A stretch of DNA of 64,000 bases from Seriola aureovittata (Eukaryota > Chordata > Actinopteri > Carangiformes > Carangidae). Below the pieces are notes generated by a model. That model had not been told where the DNA came from and did not search any database. It worked only from the letters and a program-made list of their open reading frames with translations. Of this stretch, positions 26,082 through 37,506 are shown in pieces (the first letter of the stretch is position 1; the number at the start of each line of letters is the position of its first letter). The position numbers and the translations under genes are program-made. The stretch is taken from positions 11,064,694 through 11,128,693 of the forward strand of contig NC_079369.1 in NCBI RefSeq assembly GCF_021018895.1. Direction: 5' to 3'.

Positions 26082-27466
26082 ATGTTGGGATACAGTTTAT
26101 TTAGGATAGTAGCGTTAACAAAATGCATCACAGCCAACGGAGGTACTGCGCTCTGCAGGACGAACATGTTAAACAGAATACAGACATGTGGATATGCGAA
26201 GAAAGTTGGTGAGTAAAGAGGACATCTGTACTCAGGATACTATTACTACAAAATCTCAGTGTTCTTCAGTTCCAGTTTTAAATTGGCTCTGGTGATGAAA
26301 CATATGTGTCAAGTAAGTTTTTTTTACACCACTGTGTGTTCCATTAAAAATACATTTTAAAAGGTGGATAATAGCTGTTGTGATATAATAGACATAAAAT
26401 TTTGTAAATATATTCCTCCACAGATCTCTGTTATAGTTAACAAAGCGCTGGTAGGTTTGTTTGCAGTCAATCCGGAGCTAATCTCAATGAACACATCCTT
26501 GTATTGATGTTCACATGATGACACTTGATTCTTTCCCCTGTCTTCCAGCAACCAAAGGAAAAAAAGGCATGGTGAAGGAAGAGCTGAAAGGTCCAGAAGT
26601 GTGTAAAGACCCTGTCAGACTTACTTCTTATGCTGTAGGAGTAAACATCTTCAAGCAAGGAGAAGACCCCAAACTGAAGCCTCCTGAGGAATATCCAGAG
26701 TGGTGAGCATGTATTTCTTCTGTTTCAGCCACATTGTTTTTTCCTTTTGCACTCAGAACTAACTGTTCGTCTAATTTCATTTCCTCCTTTAAAAAAAAAA
26801 AATCTGTTGAGAAAACAGTTTTTAGCTGGTTCAAAATGAATAAGGAAATCATTATGAATGTGTCCCTCTGTGGTTTAGAGTTACACATGTATTTTGCCCA
26901 TTTTACACCTAATATACACCATTTATTTACTTAGATCTACACATTTTCAGACGTCATATGCTCCCTCTTACTATTACTGTTGCTCTCTCCACCCACACAG
27001 TGAAGATAGTTCAAGCATGTTGTTTCAGTAGTTGATATGCATTTCTTGAAATCACACATGCAGGAAATTCCAAACAGAAACAGTTACAAGCAGGTATTCT
27101 AGATTGATAATATATAACAGTGAAAGAATATATACTGTACTTGGGGTGGACAAAATAACAGTCAGACAGATTTAGAATCATCCATAATGGTAATAGGGAG
27201 ACTGCAGTTCAAGATCATACTTCTTTTATCCTGTTATTTTGTCTACCCATTGTAATGTAAATTTTCTGGATAATAAGGGCATTTCATGTGTCTTCAACGA
27301 TCCGATTCTCCTCTTCTTTTATAATTTGCTCAGGTTGTTCCAGTTGAACCTGGGAGCGCCTAAAAATCTGCAGGAGCTGGAGCCAGACAGCTGGGAATAC
27401 TGGAAGCGTCTGAGGAAGGAAAACATATGGCGTTTCAACAGACTACATAAAGGGAAGAAGTTTTAA
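26082..27466 (+). CDS. mrpl54: Mitochondrial large ribosomal subunit protein mL54
   Basis: Component of the mitochondrial 39S ribosomal subunit. CDS exons 26082-26208, 26549-26702 and 27334-27466 give 137 aa, against 138 in human. Residues 1-42 are basic and hydrophobic with few acidic residues, as in a mitochondrial presequence. The conserved core includes [20 protein letters not shown], then EEYPEWLFQLNLG and the C-terminal [17 protein letters not shown]. The start chosen is the first ATG, in frame with the conserved body; Met29 is a less likely alternative. AATAAA at 27829-27834 is a likely poly(A) signal. Confidence 0.95.
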
Positions 27467-29837
27467 GCCATCGCTGGACTGACAGTGGGCAGCTCTCGTC
27501 CTGTGCGTCGATGTGCTTCAGACTGTATGAACTGAATGACCATGACATTGACATGTTCAGATCTCATGTCAAGAGATCTCATCAATGAAACCTCATTACA
27601 CCAACTCTTTACCACTTGCCATTCATCTAGTCAGTTATCTGAAATCATGCAGCATATTCAGTGGTTTCCCTGCATAGGCCCTCTGGTAACAGTATTTGAA
27701 AGCTGGGAAAAACTGTTATTGATTAAGGCTTTTGAGTACAGTGTATGACTTTAGAAAGTTCATCACAAGTTATGTTGAATACAGGTGGCTAAAATATAAG
27801 ACCTGAGACTAACAGTACAATGGAATCCAATAAATTAACACAGTCTCAACAAAAAGTGAACATCATAAGCAGAAAAGTAGATTAAAAGTGCATTTTGACC
27901 CTCTCAGCAAAGTTCATGATACAATCAAAAGCTCCAAAAACAGCTACTAAATTGACCTTGTGATGAGAGTTCAGAAAGGTAGTGCTTACTGTATTCAATG
28001 AAGGGCCATTGCACTGGATTGAATTCATTTGTACAATGGTGATGACCTGATGATATTTCCATAAATCACTTTCACCTTTTTTTTTGCAGACTTATGATAA
28101 ATAAATATGAATAAATATCCAACAAACGATGCCTTCCATTCTTGCAGAATGCTGTACAGCTTTAATCCATGGTATGAATATAAATCTGGAACCCTTTTAT
28201 AAAAGGTTTATAAACTGAAATTAATGCCTCTTAATGTTTCATGGACCAGTTCTCAATTCCAGAGCAACATTTGTGTTGCTTGGTTGCAGAGGTTAAGTCA
28301 CAAATTTGGAGACTTGAGACTTGCTTGACAAAGTGATAAAAGATTTGACTTGACTTAGACTTGAGACAGATGACTTGAAAGGGCTTTTTTTTTTTTTTTT
28401 TTTTTTAATATTTTTATTTTTTAGATGAATTACATGTTGTTTTTGAAACATGATTGGGTGATTTCTACTATGATGCCTACCAACCAGCTATTTGGATTGC
28501 AGGAGGAACCCTGCACAATGCAAGTTCCACATAGAGATGCATTGTAATAGTAATAACTAGTATGGCACTCAGTAGAGCACATACCTTTGCCATGGCCAAG
28601 CAATCCTACACATTGATGCAAGTGATTTTAAAAAATCCTGGATCCAGTCCTTTAACCCGATCCGCACCAAAATGTAATGGGTTCGCCTCCAGCCTGCGCC
28701 CCAACACGTGTGAAAGCATGAAGGTAATGATAATAGGTAATAAGACTAATAAAAATAATCGTAGCAGTCAAAGATACATTGCCACAGAATGTCAAATATA
28801 AGTCAGATTTCTAAGGTGTAAGCAACAGAGTTTCATTAATTTCATTCATGTTGAAAGTAAAAATGAACTTTTATTGACCTCATTTAAATGTAGAAACTAT
28901 ATCTAGACCTGTGATTTGTTTAATCAGAGCAATGTCTGGACGTGTCCTGCTTGATTCTCACCACAGTAACTTTGGACTTTTTTGAGACTTTAAAGACTTG
29001 AGACTTGCTTGTAGCTCGCACATGTTGAGCTTACTACTACCTCTGCCACGTTACAGTCTACCAGTAATAGTTTTTGCTCTGATAAATCTGGCTTCATTAA
29101 TTTGCGTTGCTGTGACAACGCTTCATGCAAATGATCGAGCCTGTTGGCAGAAATGAGGAACCGAAATGAGAAGCAAATAAAATGGGGAACTAAATCATGT
29201 AAGACTGGAAGAGTAATGGGTGTAAAATGCGTCATAAATCTCTTTTTTAGTTAGTCTCGGTCTCTCTTTACTCTCACTGGATTTGTTCACCGGTCTGAAC
29301 TTTGTAATAAAGTCGGTAAGTCATTAGTTTTCCTTATGACTAATACATGTTTCAGGATATTAATCGCGGAAGCAGCAAGTGGCAGCGCAGCTTTCAATCC
29401 CCTTCTTGGTGTTTAGTTTGGTGTGAATACAACTTATAGTTTCATTTTCGAGCTTCGCAGTTACGTGGGCTTGTTTCCTCAGCAGGATCAATTGACCTGG
29501 GCCATGTGTGTGTACAGTTACCTACGGCGGATTTTCCTCCCGCGCCACGCATTTTCACAAAGCTGACCACGGGAAAACCCGAAGCTGTATTTACAACCTG
29601 TTAGTTTTGTTGCATACCAGCCGCGTAGGCAACCGAGAGGGAGATTCACTCACCATTTAAATTCACTGTTGTCGTTCATCACTGAGAGTCCCACCCTGAG
29701 GAAACTTCTTATGGACTGCTGCTACGTGCTGGACTCAACCGGGGACAGATATAGCGCGTAAAGTTTTTAGTTTAAAGTCCCTGTTTAATCTGTGTCCCAG
29801 CAGATCTCTGGGTTTGTTGGTGGAGACGCAGAAGAAG
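27467..29837. other. Intergenic region mrpl54 to malt1-like gene
   Basis: It begins with the mrpl54 3' UTR (poly(A) signal 27829-27834). After this comes repeat-derived sequence at 28,300-29,020, including a T run at 28,387-28,406 (described separately). The final 400 bp, richer in CG, should contain the paracaspase promoter and 5' UTR. No other coding sequence is supported. Confidence 0.5.
28306..29011. repeat. Interspersed repeat block, possibly nested
   Basis: The 17-mer GACTTGAGACTTGCTTG occurs exactly at 28311-28327 and again at 28995-29011. Related GACTTG words fill 28,340-28,385. Between them lie a poly-T tract (28,387-28,406) and, at about 28,560-28,715, a stretch resembling a common fish dispersed repeat (GCACTCAGTAGAGCACATACC to ATCCGCACCAAAATGTAATG). 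The family name is not known to me; the arrangement suggests one repeat interrupted by others. Confidence 0.5.
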
Positions 29838-31025
29838 ATGGAGGGGTGGAAAATGAGCATTGGTACTCTGAGTGAAGAAGTCCTGAACAGGCTGGCGAAG
29901 ATGTTGGACAACTCCACCTGCGGGTGGAGGCAGCTGGCCAATTCGTTGTCCGAGCATCCGGAATTCCACTGCAGGTGAGGCATTGAAGGCATCACACAAA
30001 GGGGGACATGGTTACAGCAGTTTTCTCATTTTTGTTTTTTACTCTTTTTGACCACAATAACTGCCTCGAACATTTACCATATTTTACAATGATTCTCTTA
30101 GATGCATGCCCCCCCCCCCCACACACACACACACACACAGATATTACTGTACATTCCTGCAAGTTTTTTTTTAGTTTGAGCCCTAGGACTGTCACCACCT
30201 CTTCTAACTCTGCCCATTGAACTCCCTCCCTGCAGTGAAAGAGAGCTGACCAGCTGCTCACTGCAGGTGCTGAGCGCTGCTGGCAGCCCAGGACGCACCC
30301 TCCTCGCTTGGCTGGCTGATCGTTCCTGCTCCCTGGAGTTCCTGCTCCACTGCCTGAGGAAGGTGGACCACCAGGAAGCTGTGCAGTACATTACCACCAC
30401 AGGTAGAATAGTGAAGCGTACATAGGCAAATGTATAGAGATATTTGTCAGGAAATACCCCTTTAACTCTAAGCTGGGTTTAATATTATACTTTGGACAGC
30501 CCTTGATCTCAGCCATAAATTCTGAGCTCTTGAATTTGTAGGTTGAAAAGGGCGAGTACTAATGAGAGTACAGTGGATATTTTTCAAGTTCTGGCATTTT
30601 CTCATCGTGGACATTCTGACTTCTCATAGCAGTAAAAGCACAGGTATAACTAATAACATAAATGAATGATGCCTCTGTCACATTTATGTGTTGTAGTAAA
30701 TCATAAAGTTATAAGCCGCAATGCCATAGCGATACCTGGAAAATTTTGTTACGTCATTTTTCTCATGCCTCACAGGGGCCATAATGCCAAAGAAGGAAGT
30801 TTAACTTAATTTGAAAATCATTTTATACAGCTTCCTATTTTTGTTGTTAACAACAGTAAAAAAAAAATAGTGATATCTCTGTCAACCATATAGGTAGAGG
30901 AAATATTATGAGGCAGTAGTTTATTTTCCAGATTCTTTCACAAGTTAGTGCCTATTAGTAACTATGCCACGTCCCCTGAAGCTAAATGGAAATACTTTCG
31001 CAACTGAGTGAGCTTATGAATGTTT

Positions 31026-31063
<38 letters not shown>

Positions 31064-32829
31064 TGTCTGTCTGTCTGTCTGGTAGTGGCACAGCCAATTC
31101 GGATTACAATGCAACCAGAGTCCCAGCAGGCCACAGTGGGGGGCAGGGTGGTACTGACCTGCAGAGTTGCTGGCCCCCCTGGGCTCAGCTACCAGTGGTT
31201 CAGAGGCAAAGAGGAGGTCAGTCCAACATCTAATCATTATGTGATTATAAAAAGTAAAGACAGATTTCAGGTCAAACCCTGAGTTCTGTGGATTGTTCTG
31301 TATTTATGTTAATTTTTGGCTAAATCTGCCACCTTTGCATCATATTGGTGTTACTGTGCTGATGGCTAATACCAAATATCAGTTGTAAATTGTCATGTAG
31401 ACTATAAGATGTAGGCTACTTATTATTTTCTTGTGTTAGATTTTGGACAAGACAGGGTGTACGCCAGAGCTGGTTCTGTGTCCGTTAGCCCCGGTCCACC
31501 AGGGTCACTACATCTGTCGGGTCAACCACGGAGAAAACTGCATCTTCTCTCAGTGGGCTCAAGTTCGCCCGGTTCACTCTAGTCCAGGTACCTCTCCTCT
31601 CTTCTTCCTCGTCTCCTCGTTTCTCTTGCTATGATTTCATCTCATGGCATGTGATGTAACATCCTGGTAAATCTTGACATCTCAGGCTGCAGCAGCGGCC
31701 TGTTTCCAGGGTCAGCGAGTGGGCTGCTTATCGTCCAGCAGCCTCAGTCCCAGGAAGTGTCTGAGGGCGATTCTCTGTTCCTCGAGTGCAAAGCAGAGGC
31801 CAATCCCCCCGCCCAGTATGAGTGGTACCACAACACGGTGCCCATGCCACAACACAAGACGCGTTCACTCAAAGTAAGTGTATTCACAGAATCTGCTCTG
31901 ACTGCTTACATGCTGCATGTGGGATTTCTTCACTTTTTTTGATTAAAACTTCAAATAAAAGTAGCATTACAACCAAGACAAGCAATATAAAGCCATGATC
32001 AAGTGGTAGGAAAGGGGTATCAGAAATTAAAAAAGGTCTTAGTGACTTGGAAAGCTTGAGCTCCTCTTGTCCTGGCAAAGTCATATTTTCTTTCTTTTTT
32101 ATGTGTTTTGGAGACCAGTTATGAAAATGCCATAGTGCCGTTTGGTTGGTGGGTCACCAGCTGAAGAGTTTGACAAGACATTGATTAAAATGTTGCAATG
32201 GTTACAATTAACTTTTTGTACGGGGTCAAATGGAAAATGTATTCAGTCTCTGTATCGGTATACTCTGTGTAGCTGATGTTGTGTATTTTTGCATTTTTGT
32301 CCTGTAGATCCCCTGTGTGACCACAGCACACAGAGGAGAGTACAAATGTAAGATGTTCAATTTCTATCATGAGGCCTGGAGCCACACAGCAACAGTCACC
32401 ATTGGTAAGACCCAGAGGCATAATGTCTATGTTTTATATTCAGAATGCAAATGTATAGGTCAGAAAAATCAAAGAGATCTTAATGTGAAAATTCTTTTAA
32501 CAACGATCAAGTAAATGCTTCTGAGGAATTTGTGAACATGCATAGAACAACAGTACAGTAAGTCTGAGAGTGCACATTTGTAGGACTGTGCAGTGAATAA
32601 CACTGTTTTGCACTTTTATGCAGGTCCCGGTTCCATTACTGAGGCATCCTGGGAAGAAATTGATCGTGGTACAGGTATTGTTTATTTTCTAATCAAATAA
32701 TTAGAAGGAAATTAGAGAACCAGAGTAGTATTTTAGTTCCTCTGTCATTTTCTGAAACATTGATTCACTTTGATTCCTGTTTTTTGTTTGTACATCTGTG
32801 AGAAACAAAGAGTATCACGCCTTTGTGCA

Positions 32830-32867
<38 letters not shown>

Positions 32868-35800
32868 CGTGTGTGTGTGTGTGTGTGTGTCAAAGCACTT
32901 AAGCTAGTAGTGGGCTGTGTGTGAGTGTTTGATAAGTGTGGACTCGGCTCAAGTTAGTTTTTCCAATCTGATCAAAAGAAATCAATGTGTATGGGAGATC
33001 ACCAAGCACTGTTCAAAACACATTAAACACGGTGATGTTATATCACACAGTGTGGGATATTTTAAAGTTTTTTTCTTTTCATATTGTCTTGCCAGACTCA
33101 CAGGAAGTCCACAGGTCAACTTTTCCACCAGGAATAAATCCGCTACCAAAGACTGTTGAACGGCCACCATTAGCCAAGCATTTCTATGGTGTGTTTTGTC
33201 CAAACAAATACTGTGCTACAATACAGTATCTGTAGACTAAAATATAAACTGTTAATAAGTATATGACATCATTTATTAGGTTAGCAAGTCTTTCATGATG
33301 CTCTATCTTCCTCTCCACAGCAACAGGCAAAGTTGCTCTGCTGATTGGCAACATGAACTACCTCTACCACACTCAGCTATGTGCTCCCATCGCTGACGTC
33401 CATGAGTTGACCAATCTCCTCAGACAAATGGACTTCAAGGTGGTTTCCCTGCTTGACCTCAACTGGCAGGAGATGCACAGCGCAGTAACAGAGTTCCTTA
33501 TGCTGCTTGACAAGGGAGTCTACGGTTTGTCTCGTAGCCATTTAGACAATCTATCTCAAAGCTTAGTCTCTGTGTCTGTACTTTTAAAGATTACACAGGC
33601 TATAAACTGCTCCAACCCAAGTGAATGTAATATGTTTGTTTACAGTATAACTTGCAGTCAGCGTATGGTTGTAAATGGTTTAATGATACACTTTACTTTG
33701 CTGAATATGTCACTTTTTTCATGTAATGAAATAAATATAAACAACTTTGCCTAATTATAATATAGTACAAAAAATAAACTTTTAAAAACAGACCATTTAA
33801 GAGTAAAAAAAAAAAAAAAGCAAATGAGAACCTGAGAAGAAGAATCTGACCAATAACACGTGCCAACTTTAGTTTAAAGCTTTTGATTCTCTGTGATATT
33901 GACACAGTTCATCAAATTTTATAAAACTTCTTTGTCCCTCCTTCTGCAGGCTTGCTATACTTTGCTGGTCATGGTTATGAGAATTATGGCAACAGTTTCA
34001 TGGTTCCCATCGATGCACCAAACTCCTACACATCAGAGCACTGCCTGTGTGTACAGAATATACTCACCAGGATGCAGGAGAAAGAGACCGGACTCAACGT
34101 ATTCCTGCTGGACATGTGTCGCAAAAGGTATCAGTGTTTATTTAAAAGAATGAATTGAGATACCTGTAAGATTGGACCATCTGCTGTGCATATTTGCGTG
34201 TCACATGTTTTCTTTTTTAGAAACCCAAATGATGATCTCATTGTACAACCAGGACTGCTGAAAGTCACAGCAAATATAGTGTATGGTTATGCCACGTAAG
34301 TTGCCGTTCCCCCGACACAGTAATTTCCAAACTATGTCAGCGCCTGTTGTCTTTGAATGAGTTCAGTGTTTAAGACAAGAGATGTGTATTTAATATGTAT
34401 TAATTATGTAACAGTCTTCTTGCTTTAGTGTGTAAGGTGTCACTCACGTGTACTTGGTTGTGTTTAGATGCGTAGATGCAGAAGCATATGAAGTAAAGAG
34501 AGAAGACGTGTCCAATGGCATCTTCATAAACTTCCTCAAACAGCGAGTTTGTGAGGATGAGAAGGTGACAGTCATGCTAGACAGAGTGGCTGAAGGTATG
34601 TAGCGCACACATGTGAACCATGAGATCCTTGCTTTCGTCCTACAACAGATTTGCACCATTTACTTTGCATCAATACGTGACCTGAAAGTGGCTCACATGC
34701 AACTCCTATCTGCAAATGTATTTTGCAGTGGTGCAGGTTGTTACTATGCTTTAGCATCAAATAAGCAGTAAAAATAACAGCTCTGTGTATCTTCAGATCC
34801 ATGAATGTAGTCAAGTCAGTTTTATTTGTATAGCACCAATTCACAACAGAGGTTATCTCAAGGCACTTTTGAAATAGAGGAGGTCTAGACCACATGGAAT
34901 TGCACCTCTAATGTTGCAGTTTCTGATTTTCTGAAAAAAATTCAGAAGTTTTTTTTTCTCCTCAAAATGTTGAATTACTCTTTTACAGCTCTAAGAAGTG
35001 CAACCTGTACATATTTGTTTACTTGTTTACTCTTACCAGACATGGGCCGTTGTGTAATCACACGTGGGAGGCAGGCTCTGGAGCTCCGCAGTAATCTGTC
35101 TGAACGACGCTCCCTCACCGACCAGATACAGGCCGCTGAATGTTCTGCATCCTATTCAGCTCGCAACCTGCAGTGGGCCGTCGCTCACGGTACGCTTCCC
35201 ACAAAAATCAACTAAAGTGATTAAATATAGCAAGAGTTATTGCCATGTCTGTAGGATAATTTATTTAATGTTGGCATGAACGTTTTTGAATAAAGCATAC
35301 CTAATTCAAATGCCTGTTTTCATAGTCCTACCTAAGAGCCATTACCTGAAGTTTGACTGTGGCGTGACAGTTCAGCTTGGGTTTGCTGCAGAGTTCTCCA
35401 ACATCATGGTCATCTACACTCGGATACTTGAGAAGCCCAAAGAAATTGTTTCCTGCTCTGCTCAGCTTACTGACTTCCCCCAGGTTTGTTAGTTGATACT
35501 TATGCAAATTTGAGATTTTAATGACACACCAAGTTCTGGCTTAAAATGACGCATCATGCTTGAGGCCTGGAATCAGTCAGTGTTTGGGAATACACTATTT
35601 TAAGCAGGAAATTTATTTTTTATTGTGGATACTTGAAGCACACAAAAAATTCAAACTTTAACGACTTTTACACCGTGTTATATGTTTCTTTGGCAGGATG
35701 TGGACATCGATCTGAAGAAGAGTAACCAGGAGACTCTGCTTGAAGCTGGCAGTTTATTAATGATCAAGGAAAATCTTCCTTCACCAGAAGTCCCCAGTCT

Positions 35801-36955
35801 TTACACTCGCATCCGCAGCCTGCAGAGACTCAGGGTCAGACATAATTACTCCTCTTATTTCTGTCCTATGCATATGCAGTGGTTAGCGCTGTCGCCTCAC
35901 AGCAAGAAGGTTCCGGGTTCGAGTCCCGGCTCGGCCGTGGGATCTTTCTGTGTGGAGTTTGCATGTTCTCCCCGTGCCAGTGTGGGTTCTCTCCAGGTAC
36001 TCCGACTTCCTCCCACAGTCCAAAGACATGCAAAATGGGGATTAGGCTAATTGGATACTCTAAATTGACCATAGGTGTGGCTGTGAGTGTGAATGGTTGT
36101 CTGTCTCTATGTGTTTGCCCTGCGATGGACTGGCGATCTGTCCAGGGTGTACCCCGCCTCTCGCCCGAAAAGATGCTGGGATAGGCTCCAGCCCCCCGCG
36201 ACCCTACTAGAGGATAAGCGGTAGAAAATGAATGAATGAATGAATTTCTGTCCTACATGAAAACTTATTAATGTTTAGGTGCCCTCTGGAAATAATTTAC
36301 TTATGTTGAGCTGAGTCATAAATAACGCTACTACCTTTTTAAGTATTTTAATCAAGGTTTATGTTGAATAATATTTGATTAAGTCTATAATGAAGAGTGG
36401 ACTTTATTTTGAGATATACTTCATTGTCTTTTGTGGAGGAGGTCAGACCCTCTCAAGCCTATTTATATTTTTTCTCCAAAGCTAAAAAACACATTCTGCT
36501 CTTCACTGTCTTAATAGGGGGAGCTCACATTCACCGTCTGTCTTCATTACACTTATTCCAACATGGATGAAGAAATACAGGAAAGGCAACCAGTGACAGT
36601 TGGCAAACCTCTGGTCTCCAAACTCAACCTCCATGAACCACGGCCACCTCGTGCCTGCTCTGCATCCTCATCCCTCAGCCCCGACCCCTTCAACGTTGCT
36701 GAGTGCTCCTACTTTGGCGAGGGCTTCACCTCTGTAGAGTCAGCCTCAAACACATCGTTATATGATGCACAAACTGGCAGAGAGTCTTCCATTACTCCAA
36801 CTGCATCCAGGAGTGCCAATATACCAGAGGAGACTGACAGTCCTGAAGTATTTGACACCACTAAACCTATTGTTGCCAGCAAAAGCTTGCCCCACAGCCA
36901 AATAAATGACACAAACTACAAATTTAGTGACATGTACAATTTTCACTCTTACTAG
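29838..36955 (+). CDS. MALT1-type paracaspase (death domain, Ig, caspase-like protease)
   Basis: Arg-specific cysteine protease and scaffold of the CARD-BCL10-MALT1 signalling complex that activates NF-kB. CDS exons: 29838-29974, 30236-30402, 31086-31216, 31440-31587, 31686-31873, 32308-32404, 32624-32674, 33096-33188, 33321-33524, 33950-34127, 34221-34295, 34468-34595, 35040-35189, 35326-35483, 35697-35834, 36518-36955. Total is 826 aa (human MALT1 824). Death domain is about residues 1-100, Ig1 102-194, Ig2 195-289, linker 290-337, caspase-like domain 338-582 (KVALLIGNMNY), Ig3 from about 583. Catalytic His413 (AGHGYENYG) and Cys462 (LLDMCRKR) match human H415/C464. The C-tail has IPEETDS, a near-match to a TRAF6 site. 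Fish carry several paracaspase paralogs (PCASP1-3) and I cannot say which this is, so no symbol is given. Confidence 0.95.
31031..31080. repeat. (GT)15 plus (GTCT)5 compound microsatellite before paracaspase exon 3
   Basis: (GT)15 runs directly into (GTCT)5 and ends 5 bp before exon 3 starts at 31086, so it forms part of the acceptor region. Confidence 0.95.
32829..32890. repeat. (GT)n microsatellite with GC interruptions, paracaspase intron 7
   Basis: A tract of about 62 bp dominated by GT with three interruptions (GC). Confidence 0.95.
34810..34895. repeat. Dispersed fish repeat fragment in paracaspase intron 12
   Basis: This segment (TTTTATTTGTATAGCACC followed by TTATCTCAAGGCACTTTT) resembles a fragment I recall as widely dispersed in percomorph genomes. 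It lies within intron 12 and has no ORF. Class and full extent are unknown. Confidence 0.5.
35869..36243 (+). mobile_element. tRNA-derived SINE (V-SINE/DANA-like) with target-site duplication
   Basis: A roughly 375-bp non-coding element in paracaspase intron 15. Its head is tRNA-like, with a perfect Pol III B box GGTTCGAGTCC at 35916-35926. The body carries the central domain of fish V-SINE-type elements (TGTGGAGTTTGCATGTTCTC, then CCTCCCACAGTCCAAAGACA), and the tail is an (AATG)n repeat. It is bounded by a perfect 12-bp direct repeat ATTTCTGTCCTA at 35857-35868 and 36244-36255, the expected target-site duplication. Orientation is the same as the host gene. Confidence 0.9.
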
Positions 36956-37220
36956 GCATTATGATCCCTGATTTGACCATTACGGTCTGATAACTCAGAG
37001 TACACGTAACAAAAAGGTGTGTGTGTGTGTGTGTGTCTGGGGGGGGGGGGGGGGGGGGGGCCTATAACATTGCCATTTGCCATTTAATGTGGTCATTGCA
37101 TTAAATTATAATCGGCACATTATAACCCGTTACACTGTAGATCAAGTTTGATATGTGTTCTGTATTTAAGAGGCAGTAAATAAAACACAGGCTAACCTTT
37201 GAAAATGAATTGTATCAACT
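36956..37220 (+). other. Paracaspase 3' UTR with poly-G run
   Basis: It follows the stop codon at 36953-36955 and contains (GT)n at 37018-37036 and 22 consecutive G at 37039-37060. An AATAAA occurs at about 37179-37184 (GTAAATAAAAC), a plausible poly(A) signal. The gap to the safb start codon is only 551 bp. Confidence 0.55.
37039..37060 (+). repeat. G22 homopolymer in paracaspase 3' UTR
   Basis: 22 consecutive G, preceded by a (GT)n tract, 84 bp after the stop codon. Confidence 0.9.
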
Positions 37221-37353
37221 TTTTGTGCAAACGTAAAAAAACAGTTCAATGCCATCCCTGACTATGTATTTCCTGTTCAACATGTGTTTGTTATTCATAA
37301 TTTTTTTTACCAAATGCAGCCTGTGTAATGCTCGTCTCTGCGCTAAAACCGTA

Positions 37354-37375
37354 CTGCGCATGCGCCCTGACGTCA
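37354..37375 (+). promoter_or_regulatory. safb proximal promoter: NRF-1 and CRE motifs
   Basis: CTGCGCATGCGC at 37354-37365 is a palindromic NRF-1 consensus and TGACGTCA at 37368-37375 is a full palindromic cAMP response element. They are separated by two bases, about 130 bp upstream of the safb ATG, in a CG-rich stretch lacking a TATA box. Motif matches are seen directly; activity is inferred. Confidence 0.7.
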
Positions 37376-37506
37376 CTTGCTCGCCGCTGCCTCCATTTTG
37401 CAGTAGTTTTGCAAGCCAGCTGCCTGCAGCCGTCACGTAGCAGTAGTAAATAAAGTGCATAAAAAGGTCATTTCAAGCTGAGGAATTATTTTCACAAAGA
37501 AAAACG

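Noticed and set aside
35878..35950. A tRNA gene
   Set aside because: Only the tRNA-like head of a SINE is present; there is no cloverleaf and the element continues into a SINE body with target-site duplication.
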